From contig JBLMYA010000039.1 of assembly GCA_050258035.1 (NCBI GenBank), positions 49,298-113,297 on the forward strand: a stretch of DNA of 64,000 nt, written 5' to 3'. The notes beneath the pieces are model-generated. The model did not search any database, was not told the DNA's origin, and saw only the letters and a program-made list of their open reading frames with translations. Below are positions 41,117 to 49,538 of the stretch, piece by piece. Within the stretch, counting starts at the first letter, position 1, and the number at the start of each line of letters is the position of its first letter. A program made the translations under genes and the position numbers. The stretch comes from DATBLE01 sp050258035 (GTDB taxonomy: Bacteria > Actinomycetota > Thermoleophilia > Gaiellales > Gaiellaceae).

Positions 41117-43344
41117 GCAGGCTCGAGCTCGACCTCGACCGGCTCGGCACCGGGGACGACCGCCGCGGTCTCCCTCGCGTGCAGCAGCGTCGTCCGGACG
41201 ATCAGCTTGGCGCGCGCGAAGTTGTCCAGCTCGGTCGGTACCGGCCCGACCGCCTCTCCGCGCACGTACGCCGCCGCGTTCCTGCCGATCGCGCGGTAGG
41301 AGTCGAGGGAGTACAGCGGCGACATCCCGAACAGCTCGAGGTTGTCGAGCGGCTGGAGGTCGGCGCGGTGGATGACGGCGGTCCCCTTGGACTGGAGCCC
41401 TATCGCGATCCCGGAGCCCGAGAGCTTCGCGCCGTCGTGCCCGATGAAGGCTACGTCCGACACCCGGCGGACGCGAACGAGCCGAGGTTCGGCGCCTCCC
41501 TCGCGGATCCCGTCTGCAACCGCCCGCAGAACGTCCGCGTGCGCCAGGCCGCTGATCGTCTCCCGCAACGCGTCGCCGAATGCCGGCCCGACGGCGACGA
41601 CGACCTCGTCCGGATCGTCGTCGATCGCGGCCACGTGGGTTTCCCGTACGGGGGACGGGACGCCGTTCGGCGAGATCTCCTCGCGAGGGTCCAGCACGTA
41701 CGGCAGCTGCTGGAGCAGCTGCCAGCGCTCGCCCTCCAGGCGGTAGCCCGTGCCCGGGCCTTCGTACCGGTTCGGGTCGCTGACCGCCGAGCGTACGGTT
41801 CCGTCCGGCTCGATCACCGCCGACGTCTGGAGGTAGTCGCCCGAGACCCGTTGACGCTGCATCCCGAGGACCGCCTCCGCGACGTCCGTGAACCCCGCTG
41901 CGTGCAGCTCGCGCACGACGTCGAGCGCCGAGACCGCACCCTGCAGAACCCGGTCGGCGGCGGCGACGTCGGCGGCACGGTCGCGGTCGGGAACGTCGCG
42001 GCTGGTGTAGCAGTGGGTCGCCGCCTCGACCTCGGCATCTGTCACCGGCGGGAAGCCGAGGCCTGAGAAGACCGCCTGCACCGCCCGTGCCGCCTTCTCC
42101 CGTACCACCAGGACGTCGTCCTCCGCAACCGGCTCGATCCCCGCATCGACCTGCCAGTCGCGCTGGATCGTCAGCCACTCGTCCAGGTCGTCGGCGTCGT
42201 AGTTGCCCCCGCCGAAGGTGTTGTCCTCACGCGGCATCACCGAGTAGCCGGAGGTGACGAAGTCCGTTCCGGGCAGGAACTGGCCCATCAGCTTCGCCGT
42301 CTTGCGGATCTCGGAATGCGAGGCGATCGCGTCGTTCCCCGAGGCGACCTCGAGGTCGAGCCAGGCGGCGAGCACGTTCTCGGCGAGGATCTCGCGGACG
42401 CCGCCCGGCACCGACAGCACGAGCGCCACGCACGAGATCGACCCGTTCTGCACGCCCTGCGACCCCGCTGCTCTGATCGCCGCCAGGCAGCGCGCTTCCA
42501 GGTAGAGCATCGAGCAGCCCTGCGCGTGCCCCATCAGCGCCTCCGAGCCGCCGCCGGAGGTGAAGCGCACCTTGACCCCGCGCGAGGCGTAGGCCGAGGC
42601 GAGGAACGCCTTCGACCAGGGCGTGTCGTCGCCGTCCACGAATACGGGCTCGGTGCCGTAGACGGACAGCGTCTCGGCATAGGTGACGAGACCCTGGATC
42701 GCGAGCTCGAGGTTGCGGCGCTCCTCGACCGCACACTGGGTCATCACTCCCGGCCGGCCGGCCTGGGAGCCGACGAGGATCGCGATCGCGTTCAGCGGCG
42801 CGTAGCGGGAGACGCCGACGGTCGTCTCGATCTCGGCGAAGCCCCGCGCCGCCGCCTCGGCCGCGTCGGCCGCGAGCAGGGCCGGGTTCTCCTTCAGATT
42901 CGTCACGTGCGCCTGGTTGGCGGGGGCCCGCCGCGCCCGGAGCTTCTTCAGCGCGAACATAAGCTCGACCGGGTCGAGCCTCGAGGCGACACGGGCGAGA
43001 CGCGCCGGGGTCAGACCGCGGGACAGGCGGACGAGGTCGGCACGCGGGACGTCCACGTCCACGAGCCGGCGGGCGATCTCCTCGTCGTCGAGCGAAGCCG
43101 CCTCTGCGGCCACCTCCAGGTCGAGGCCGTAACGGGCGACGAAACGGTCGATGACGTCGAAGTCTGGGGCCCGGCGGCCGTCCATCGCGACCACGCTGCC
43201 GTCCTCGACCACGAGCCCGGGCTCGGGATCGTTCGGGCCGTTCATCGCCACGAGCCCCAGCTCCGGATACGGCGAGATCAGGAGCTCTCGGCGGAGCTCC
43301 CGCTGCTCGCGCGAGCGAAACCGGTCAGACCCGCGCGCGCTCAC
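41113..43344 (-). CDS. B12-dependent diol/glycerol dehydratase, large and medium subunits fused
   Basis: 743 residues from GTG 43344. Residues about 1-555 align with the PduC/DhaB1 large subunit: FDVIDRFVARYGLDLE, KKLRARRAPANQAHVTN, ETTVGVSRYAPLNAIA, VFVDGDDTPWSKAFLASAYA, and QFLPGTDFVTSGYS. After an RLEGERW linker, residues about 600-743 align with the medium subunit: RVRRVSDVAFIGHDGAKLSGSGI and RADLQPLDNLELF. It converts 1,2-diols or glycerol to aldehydes using adenosylcobalamin. It overlaps the small-subunit gene by 20 bp. No reactivase or microcompartment genes are nearby. Confidence 0.92.
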   Translation of the reverse strand: MSARGSDRFRSREQRELRRELLISPYPELGLVAMNGPNDPEPGLVVEDGSVVAMDGRRAPDFDVIDRFVARYGLDLEVAAEAASLDDEEIARRLVDVDVPRADLVRLSRGLTPARLARVASRLDPVELMFALKKLRARRAPANQAHVTNLKENPALLAADAAEAAARGFAEIETTVGVSRYAPLNAIAILVGSQAGRPGVMTQCAVEERRNLELAIQGLVTYAETLSVYGTEPVFVDGDDTPWSKAFLASAYASRGVKVRFTSGGGSEALMGHAQGCSMLYLEARCLAAIRAAGSQGVQNGSISCVALVLSVPGGVREILAENVLAAWLDLEVASGNDAIASHSEIRKTAKLMGQFLPGTDFVTSGYSVMPREDNTFGGGNYDADDLDEWLTIQRDWQVDAGIEPVAEDDVLVVREKAARAVQAVFSGLGFPPVTDAEVEAATHCYTSRDVPDRDRAADVAAADRVLQGAVSALDVVRELHAAGFTDVAEAVLGMQRQRVSGDYLQTSAVIEPDGTVRSAVSDPNRYEGPGTGYRLEGERWQLLQQLPYVLDPREEISPNGVPSPVRETHVAAIDDDPDEVVVAVGPAFGDALRETISGLAHADVLRAVADGIREGGAEPRLVRVRRVSDVAFIGHDGAKLSGSGIAIGLQSKGTAVIHRADLQPLDNLELFGMSPLYSLDSYRAIGRNAAAYVRGEAVGPVPTELDNFARAKLIVRTTLLHARETAAVVPGAEPVEVELEPA

Positions 43345-43756
43345 CGGTCTCCAGCAGGCCCCGCTCCGCATAGGCGGCGGCTGCCTCCCGCACGAACGCC
43401 GCGGCGAAGGGCGCGTCGTGCTCCGACTCCAGCCGGGCCGCCCAGGCGTCGAGCTCCGCCGCGGTCGAGCGGTGCGGGCGGAGCGCGGTGTAGATCTCGA
43501 GGATCGTCTCGCTCGGGACGCCCGCGAGCTCGGCGGCACGCGCCAGGTTGTCCGCGAGCTGGCTGCGTCCCGCCGCGCGGGCGACCGCCGACTGGCGACG
43601 AAGCGTCTCGGGCGTCGCCCGGACGTCCTCCGGCCCGATCCGGCCGTCGAGGACCGCCTCGAGCGTGACCTCGTCGAGCCGTAGGCCGGAGGCTGTGCGG
43701 ACGAGATCCGGCCTGCGCGAGCCGAGCGGGTAGTCCGAGACCGGGTCGAAGCCCAC
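43325..43756 (-). CDS. Diol/glycerol dehydratase small subunit
   Basis: 143 residues from GTG 43756. SDYPLGSRRPDLVRTASG, then DEVTLEAVLDGRIGPEDVRATPETLRRQ, RAAGRSQLADNLARAAELAGVP and ILEIYTALRPHRSTAAEL closely follow PduE/DhaB3. It completes the alpha-beta-gamma enzyme with the fused protein. TAAGCT lies 7 bp before the GTG with TTGTCG 18 bp further up, which settles this start over an upstream ATG. Confidence 0.92.
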   Translation of the reverse strand: MGFDPVSDYPLGSRRPDLVRTASGLRLDEVTLEAVLDGRIGPEDVRATPETLRRQSAVARAAGRSQLADNLARAAELAGVPSETILEIYTALRPHRSTAAELDAWAARLESEHDAPFAAAFVREAAAAYAERGLLETGERARV

Positions 43757-43763
43757 GGCCGAC

Positions 43764-43793
43764 AGCTTAGAGTTGGGCCTGGAACCGCGACAA
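43764..43793 (-). promoter_or_regulatory. Promoter of the diol dehydratase operon
   Basis: Minus-strand TTGTCG (43788-43793), 18 bp, TAAGCT (43764-43769), then 7 bp to GTG 43756. A leaderless transcript is expected. Confidence 0.5.
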
Positions 43794-43808
43794 GGAGGGC
43801 CCGACACG

Positions 43809-43886
43809 GTGGGAAGCCCGCAGACGAAGACGATCGCGTTCGCGACGGCCGCGATCCTCACGAAACACTTCACGCGCGTCCTCTAG
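43809..43886 (+). CDS. Possible 25-residue leader peptide before the SDR operon
   Basis: A short frame from GTG 43809 with a strong AAGGAGGG (43792-43799) 9 bp before it, ending TAG 43886 just before ATG 43893. The peptide reads GSPQTKTIAFATAAILTKHF. It overlaps a long minus-strand frame that is not the real gene there. It may couple translation into the SDR gene, which lacks its own Shine-Dalgarno sequence. Coding status is uncertain. Confidence 0.3.
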   Translation: MGSPQTKTIAFATAAILTKHFTRVL

Positions 43887-43892
43887 CGTCCG

Positions 43893-44612
43893 ATGCCCAA
43901 TACCTACGACTTCGAGGGACGGGTCGCGCTCGTCACCGGCGGCGCCAGCGGGATCGGCGCGGCGACGGCGGCACGTCTCAGGGGAAGCGGCGCCGAGGTC
44001 GCCGTCTTCGACCGCGAGCCGGTCGAAGGCTTCGTCTCGCTCACGGGCGACATCGCCTCCTCGGCCGACGTGAACGCAGCGGTCGCAAAGGTCGAGCAGG
44101 AGCTCGGACGGATCGACGTCCTCGTCAACTCGGCGGGGGTACCGGGCGCCTCGGTGCGGACGACCGATGTGACCGACGAGGAGTGGCAACGCGTCATGGC
44201 GATCAACGCGAACGGGAGCTTCTACATGTGTCGAGCCGTGCTCCCCGGCATGGTCGAGCGCGGGTACGGCCGGATCGTCCTCGTCGCGTCGATCGCCGGC
44301 AAGGAGGGGAATCCGATGGCCGCGGCCTACTCGGCCAGCAAGGCCGCGGTGATCGCCATGACGAAGGCGATCGGCAAGGACGTCGCCGGCACCGGGGTGC
44401 TCGTCAACTGCATCGCGCCCGCCGTGATCGAGACACCGATCCTGAGGGGGCTCTCCCAGCACCACGTCGACTACATGGTCGAGCGGATCCCGCTCGGGCG
44501 GATGGGACGCGCCGACGAGGTGGCTGCGCTGGCCTGCTTCCTGGCGAGCGAGGAGCTCTCCTTCTCGACGGGCGCCGCGTACGACATCTCGGGCGGGCGG
44601 GCCGTCTACTGA
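43893..44612 (+). CDS. Short-chain dehydrogenase/reductase of a sugar-acid type operon
   Basis: 239 residues, classical SDR. LVTGGASGIGAATAARL, an Asp after the second strand (VFDREP, favouring NAD), LVNSAGVPGAS, VASIAGKEG with catalytic Ser, and AYSASKAAVIAM with the Tyr-Lys pair. It is the first gene of a run coupled by TGATG and ATGA to an FAH-family protein, an aldehyde dehydrogenase and an epimerase. A sugar or polyol 1-dehydrogenase role is likely from this context. Confidence 0.88.
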   Translation: MPNTYDFEGRVALVTGGASGIGAATAARLRGSGAEVAVFDREPVEGFVSLTGDIASSADVNAAVAKVEQELGRIDVLVNSAGVPGASVRTTDVTDEEWQRVMAINANGSFYMCRAVLPGMVERGYGRIVLVASIAGKEGNPMAAAYSASKAAVIAMTKAIGKDVAGTGVLVNCIAPAVIETPILRGLSQHHVDYMVERIPLGRMGRADEVAALACFLASEELSFSTGAAYDISGGRAVY

Positions 44613-45385
44613 TGCTCCGCTTCCGCCATCGCACCGACGGCAGGATCGTCGACGGAACCGCAGAGTCGCCCGACGAGCTGAGGGCGTACGACCTCGTGAT
44701 CCCCGTCGAGGCGCCGGAGATCTGGTGCGCCGGTGTCACGTACGCGCGCAGCCGCGACGCGCGGGTCGAGGAGAGCACGGTCAGGGACGTGTACACGATG
44801 GTCTACGACGCCGACCGCCCGGAGCTCTTCATGAAGGACGCCGGCTGCCGGCGCACCGTCGGGCCGGGCGAGCCGATCGGCGTTCGCGGGGATTCCACCT
44901 GGGACGTGCCGGAGCCCGAGGTCGGCGTCGTGCTCGGGCCGGATGGAGCCCTGGCCGGCCTGACGATCGGCAACGACGTCTCGTCTCGCTCGATCGAGGG
45001 CGAGAACCCGCTGTACATCGCCCAGGCGAAGACGTTCGCCGGCGCTTGCGCGATCGGCCCGGCGATCCTCGTCCCCGAGGACTGGGAGGCCCCGCTCGAG
45101 ATCTGCATGCGGGTCGTCGCGGACGACGGCCGCGAGATCTTCGCCGGGGAGACGTCGACCGTGAAGATGCGCCGCTCCTTCGCGGAGCTGGTCCAGTGGC
45201 TGACGCGCGACAATCCGGTCCCCGAGGGGAGCGTCCTCCTCACGGGCACCGGCCTCGTCCCACCCGATGACTTCACGCTGGAGCCGGGCCACACTGTCGA
45301 GATCACGGTCCCCGAGATCGGGACGCTGACGAACCCCGTGGCGTCCGCAACCGACGTGACGAACAGAAGGAGCAAGAGCCCATGA
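44612..45385 (+). CDS. Fumarylacetoacetate hydrolase family protein (possible 2-keto-3-deoxy-acid dehydratase)
   Basis: 257 residues. The metal site is in VPEPEVGVVLG and the following IGNDVSSRSIEGENPLY, with AQAKTFAGACAIGPAI after it. This last pattern resembles the FAH-family 2-keto-3-deoxypentonate dehydratases of oxidative pentose routes. The neighbours (SDR dehydrogenase before, aldehyde dehydrogenase after) fit that route, where the product would be 2-oxoglutarate semialdehyde. Assignment of substrate is inference. Confidence 0.8.
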   Translation: MLRFRHRTDGRIVDGTAESPDELRAYDLVIPVEAPEIWCAGVTYARSRDARVEESTVRDVYTMVYDADRPELFMKDAGCRRTVGPGEPIGVRGDSTWDVPEPEVGVVLGPDGALAGLTIGNDVSSRSIEGENPLYIAQAKTFAGACAIGPAILVPEDWEAPLEICMRVVADDGREIFAGETSTVKMRRSFAELVQWLTRDNPVPEGSVLLTGTGLVPPDDFTLEPGHTVEITVPEIGTLTNPVASATDVTNRRSKSP

Positions 45386-46845
45386 CCGAGATCCTGGAAG
45401 CACCGCCCCGGCCGGCGTTCGCCAACTTCGTCGGCGGCCAATGGCAGCCGAGCCGGTCCGGACGAACCTACGAGAAGCACGGTCCCTGGCGCCCCTCGGA
45501 GACGATCGGCGAGTTTCCCGCGTCGGACGCCGAGGACGTCGATGCCGCCGCCGAGGCGGCGGCCGCCGCGTTCCCGGAGTGGTCGCGGAGGCCTGCGGCG
45601 CAGCGTGGAGCGATCCTGGTCGCCGCCGCCGACGCGATCGAGCGGCGAGTCGAGCAGATCGCCCGCGACATGACGCTCGAGATGGGCAAGCCGCTCCGCG
45701 AGGCGCGGATGGAGGCGGCGCGCGGGGCGGCGATCCTCCGCTACTTCGCCGGCGAGGCGTGGCGGCCGAAAGGGGAGGTCTTCGAGCAGTCGGCCACGGG
45801 CAGCTCGGTCTACACGATTCGACGGCCGATCGGCGTCGTCGGCCTGATCACACCCTGGAACTTCCCCGCGGCGATCCCGGTCTGGAAGACGGCACCGGCG
45901 CTGATCTACGGCAACACCGTCGTGATGAAGCTCGCGCAGGAGGCGCCGCTGACCGGGCTTCACCTCGCAGCGTGCCTCGAGGAGGCCGGCATTCCCGCCG
46001 GCGTCTTCAACATCGTGATCGGGCGCGGCTCCGAGGTCGGCACGCCTCTCGTCCGTCACCCGAAGGTGAAGGCGATCTCCTTCACAGGCTCGGTCGCGAT
46101 CGGCTCCCAGGTCCGCGACGAGGCGACGGCGCTCGGCAAGCGCGTCCAGCTCGAGCTCGGCGGACACAACCCGCTGATCGTGATGGCCGACGCCGATCTC
46201 GGCCGCGCGGTCGAGGCCGCCTACGCCGGCGCGTTCTGGTCGGCCGGCCAGAAGTGCACCGCCACGCGCCGGATCTACGTCCAGGATGCCGCCTACGACG
46301 ACTTCCGCGCCCGGCTGCTGGAGCGGATCGGCAGCGGCGCCGTCGGCGATCCCGCGGACCCGGTGACCGAGGTCGGCCCGATCGTGAACGAGCGTCAGCT
46401 CGATGAGGTCCTCGCCGGGATCGACCGCGGCAAAGCGGAGGGCGGAGCGGTGATCGCCGGCGGCGAGCGCGCCGACGAGGAGGCGTACCTCCTCGCCCCG
46501 ACCGTCTTCGAGGGCGTGGCCGACGAGGCCTTCCTCTCCTGCGAGGAAGTATTCGGCCCGGTGGCCTCGCTCTACCGCTTCGCGGACGTCGACGACGCGC
46601 TCAGTCGGGCGAACGCGGTCGAGTTCGGCCTCTCCGCGTCGATCTTCACGAGCAACCTCGCGACCGCACAGCGGTTCGTGGACGAGCTCGAGGCCGGGAT
46701 CCTGCACGTCAACTCGCAGACCGCCGGCGCCGATGTCCACGTCCCGTTCGGCGGGATCAAGGGCTCCGGCTACGGCCCGCACGAGCAGGGCCGCGCGGCG
46801 ATGGACTTCTACACGGAGGTCGTCACCGTCTACCACGATGTCTGA
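45382..46845 (+). CDS. NAD(P)-dependent aldehyde dehydrogenase
   Basis: 487 residues, standard ALDH length. NPWN-type TPWNFPAAIPVWKTAPAL, SFTGSVAIGSQV cofactor loop, catalytic Glu in LELGGHNPLIV and catalytic Cys in GQKCTATRRIYV (about residue 291). In this operon it may oxidise 2-oxoglutarate semialdehyde. Coupled by ATGA to the FAH gene and by an 8-bp overlap to the epimerase gene. Confidence 0.93.
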   Translation: MTEILEAPPRPAFANFVGGQWQPSRSGRTYEKHGPWRPSETIGEFPASDAEDVDAAAEAAAAAFPEWSRRPAAQRGAILVAAADAIERRVEQIARDMTLEMGKPLREARMEAARGAAILRYFAGEAWRPKGEVFEQSATGSSVYTIRRPIGVVGLITPWNFPAAIPVWKTAPALIYGNTVVMKLAQEAPLTGLHLAACLEEAGIPAGVFNIVIGRGSEVGTPLVRHPKVKAISFTGSVAIGSQVRDEATALGKRVQLELGGHNPLIVMADADLGRAVEAAYAGAFWSAGQKCTATRRIYVQDAAYDDFRARLLERIGSGAVGDPADPVTEVGPIVNERQLDEVLAGIDRGKAEGGAVIAGGERADEEAYLLAPTVFEGVADEAFLSCEEVFGPVASLYRFADVDDALSRANAVEFGLSASIFTSNLATAQRFVDELEAGILHVNSQTAGADVHVPFGGIKGSGYGPHEQGRAAMDFYTEVVTVYHDV

Positions 46846-47728
46846 GTCGTGGCTCGTGACCGGAGCGCTCGGCTGCATCGGCGCGTGGACCGCGATCACG
46901 CTCGTCCGCGAGGAGGTCCGCGTGGTCTCCTTCGACCTGGGCGACGACCTGCGCCGGCTCCGCCTGATCGGCTCGTCGCAGGAGCTCGACGCGATCGAGT
47001 TCGTCCGCGGCGACATCACCGAGCCGGCGACCGTCGAGCGCGTCCTCGCCGAGCACGAGATCACCCACGTCGTCCACCTCGCCGCGTTGCAGGTCCCGTT
47101 CGTGCGCGAGAACCCGGTGCTCGGCTCGCGGGTGAACGTGACCGGCACGGTCAACGTCTTCGAGGCGGCACGGCGGCTCGGCCTCGGAACGCCGATCGCG
47201 TACGCCAGCTCGGCAGCCGTGTACGACCGCGGCGGAACCGTCGCTCCGAGCACGCTGTACGGCGTCTTCAAGCTTGCGAACGAGGGAACGGCGGCGGTCT
47301 ACGCGGCCGACCACGGGGTCGCCAGCATCGGGCTGAGACCCTTCACCGTGTACGGGCCGGGCCGCGACCAGGGCCTGACCGCCGGCCCGACGCTGGCGAT
47401 CGCGGCGGCCGTCCGCGGCGAGCCCTTCCGGATCGCCTTCGGCGGCGCGACGCAGCTCCACTACGCCGCCGACGTCGCCCGTGCGTTCGTCCAGGCCGCC
47501 CGGTCGGCGCCGGCCGGCGCGGAGACGTTCTGCATCGGCGGCCCGGCCACGTCGATGGCGGACTTCGCCGCGGTGGTGGAGGGCGCCGTACCGGGTGCCC
47601 GGGTCTCGTACGACGACGCCGTCCTGCCGTTCCCGGACCAGCTTCCGGAGCCGTGGTTCGACGTCGGGCTGACGCCGCTCGAGGAGGGCGTCCGCGAGAC
47701 CGCAGGGATCTTGCGCAGCGTCATATAG
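46838..47728 (+). CDS. NAD-dependent epimerase/dehydratase (extended SDR)
   Basis: 296 residues. WLVTGALGCIGAWTAITLV nucleotide loop, then VVHLAALQVPF, SSAAVYDRGG and YGVFKLANEG with the Tyr-Lys pair, and LRPFTVYGPGRDQG. Similar proteins are UDP-sugar epimerases or uronate dehydrogenases; the small size and lack of typical UDP-sugar residues leave both open. In an acid-sugar operon a uronate or aldose dehydrogenase is attractive. Confidence 0.85.
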   Translation: MSESWLVTGALGCIGAWTAITLVREEVRVVSFDLGDDLRRLRLIGSSQELDAIEFVRGDITEPATVERVLAEHEITHVVHLAALQVPFVRENPVLGSRVNVTGTVNVFEAARRLGLGTPIAYASSAAVYDRGGTVAPSTLYGVFKLANEGTAAVYAADHGVASIGLRPFTVYGPGRDQGLTAGPTLAIAAAVRGEPFRIAFGGATQLHYAADVARAFVQAARSAPAGAETFCIGGPATSMADFAAVVEGAVPGARVSYDDAVLPFPDQLPEPWFDVGLTPLEEGVRETAGILRSVI

Positions 47729-47759
47729 TCGGACCTACTCAGACCGAAAGGGGAGAACC

Positions 47760-49538
47760 ATGGCCGAGATCCGCGGTTGCGACCTCGTCGTCGAGTACCT
47801 GATCAAGGAGAAGGTCCCGTACATGTTCGGCTACGCCGGGCACGGCGCGGTCGGGCTTCTCGACGGCGTCTACAACCACCAGGACGAGATCAAGATCATC
47901 TTCCCGCGGATCGAGTCCGCGGCCGGGTACATGGCCGATGCGTACTTTCGCGCCTCCGGCCAGGTGATCCCGGTCTACACGTCGACCGGACCCGGCCCGA
48001 TGCTCCTGACCGTGGCGATGGGCAACGCGTTCTACGACTCGTCCGCCTTCATCGCGATCACGGGCCAGGTGGCGACCAACCAGTACGACTCGGGCGCGCT
48101 GCAGGAGGAGTACCGCCACTATCAGGCCGACTTCCCGAGCGTGGCCAAGGTGATCACGAAGCGGAGCTTCCAGGCACAGAGCGTCGAGGATCTCGGGAAG
48201 TTCCTCCCGAAGGCCTTCAAGCTCGCCCGCACGGGGCGTCCGGGCCCCGTGCACATCGACGTCCCGTACGACCTCTGGATCAGGAGCGCCGATGTCGAGG
48301 TACCCGAGCCGGAGGAGCGCTCGCTGAGTCTCGAGTGGCGCACGCCCGGCTCGCCGGAGGCGGTTGCCCGCGCCCTCGAGCTGCTGCTCGAGGCGAAGCG
48401 GCCGCTGATCCTGGCCGGCGGGGGCGTGATCTCGTCGGAGGCGACCGAGGAGCTGCGGCGGTTCGCCGAGCACGTGAACGTCCCGGTCTACTCGACCTTC
48501 ATGGGCAAGGGCGCGCTGTCGGCGAGGCACCCGCTGCACCTGGGAATCGCCGGCTGCTGGGGCGAGTACCCCGCAACCGAGGCGGCGAAGAACGCCGACG
48601 TGATCCTCGCGATCGGCTGCCGCTTCTCCGACATCCACTGCTCGTCGTGGGTGCCCGGCTACACGTACAACATCCCGCCCACCAAGCTGATCCACGTCGA
48701 CCTCGATCCGCAGGAGATCGGCCGTAACTACCCGACCGAGCTCGGGATCGTCGGCGACGCGCGCGAGGTCCTGCGCCAGCTGAACGAGCTCGCCGGCCGC
48801 GAGCCGAAGCGCGAGCGCTCGCCCTGGATCGACCAGGTGGAGGCGTGGAAGGAGGAATGGTCGAACTTCATCGAGCCGGAGAAGGCGAGCGAGGGGACGC
48901 CGATCGACCCGCGGCGGGTGATCGCCGAGCTGCGCAGGGCGGCGCCGGACGACACCCTGATGATCACCGACACCGGCAACCACCAGACGTGGGTGGAGCA
49001 GTACTGGGACGCGTACGAGCCGCGGTCGGTGTTCACGCCGGGCGGTTTCGCCGGCATGGGCTTCGGCACGTGCGGCGTCCTCGGCGTCAAGCTCGCGCGG
49101 CCGGACCGGCCCGCGATCTGCGTCACCAGCGACGGCAGCTTCATGATGTTCCCCGGCGCCGTCGCGACCGCCGTCGAGCACGACATCCCGGCGGTCTGGG
49201 TGATCTTCAACAACTACACGATCGGCGTGATCCGCGACCTCCAGCGCTTCTACATGGACAACCGCGAGATCGGGACGAGCTTCGTCAAGCAGTCGACCGG
49301 CGAGTTCTGGAACCCCGACTTCGCGGCGATGGCGCAGGCGATGGGGGCGGGCGCCGTCTCCGTCGACCGGCCCGGCGACCTCGCCGACGCCTTCGACACG
49401 GCGCTGAAGGCCGGCGGGCCGTATGTCGTCGACGTGAAGATCAACCGCGACACGGCCGTCCCGCTGATCGGAACCTGGCAGTTCCCGCCGATCGTCCAGG
49501 CGGAGCCGACGTTCGGAAAGCGGCTGGTGATCACGTAG
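47760..49538 (+). CDS. Thiamine diphosphate-dependent enzyme (acetolactate synthase-like)
   Basis: 592 residues, full three-domain ThDP enzyme. The N-terminal Pyr domain has the catalytic-type Glu in FPRIESAAGYMADAY. The central domain includes PLILAGGGVISSEAT. The C-terminal PP domain has CVTSDGSFMMFPGAVATAV and VWVIFNNYTIG, the cofactor-metal motif, with SDG replacing the common GDG. AAAGGGGAG precedes the ATG and a TATAGT box lies 31 bp up. The reaction (2-keto acid carboligation or decarboxylation) is not certain. Confidence 0.88.
   Translation: MAEIRGCDLVVEYLIKEKVPYMFGYAGHGAVGLLDGVYNHQDEIKIIFPRIESAAGYMADAYFRASGQVIPVYTSTGPGPMLLTVAMGNAFYDSSAFIAITGQVATNQYDSGALQEEYRHYQADFPSVAKVITKRSFQAQSVEDLGKFLPKAFKLARTGRPGPVHIDVPYDLWIRSADVEVPEPEERSLSLEWRTPGSPEAVARALELLLEAKRPLILAGGGVISSEATEELRRFAEHVNVPVYSTFMGKGALSARHPLHLGIAGCWGEYPATEAAKNADVILAIGCRFSDIHCSSWVPGYTYNIPPTKLIHVDLDPQEIGRNYPTELGIVGDAREVLRQLNELAGREPKRERSPWIDQVEAWKEEWSNFIEPEKASEGTPIDPRRVIAELRRAAPDDTLMITDTGNHQTWVEQYWDAYEPRSVFTPGGFAGMGFGTCGVLGVKLARPDRPAICVTSDGSFMMFPGAVATAVEHDIPAVWVIFNNYTIGVIRDLQRFYMDNREIGTSFVKQSTGEFWNPDFAAMAQAMGAGAVSVDRPGDLADAFDTALKAGGPYVVDVKINRDTAVPLIGTWQFPPIVQAEPTFGKRLVIT

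Noticed and set aside
40667..43756. Bacterial microcompartment (pdu-like) locus
   Set aside because: Apart from the dehydratase no shell, reactivase, propanal or PduO-type gene is present, and no N-terminal encapsulation peptide is evident.
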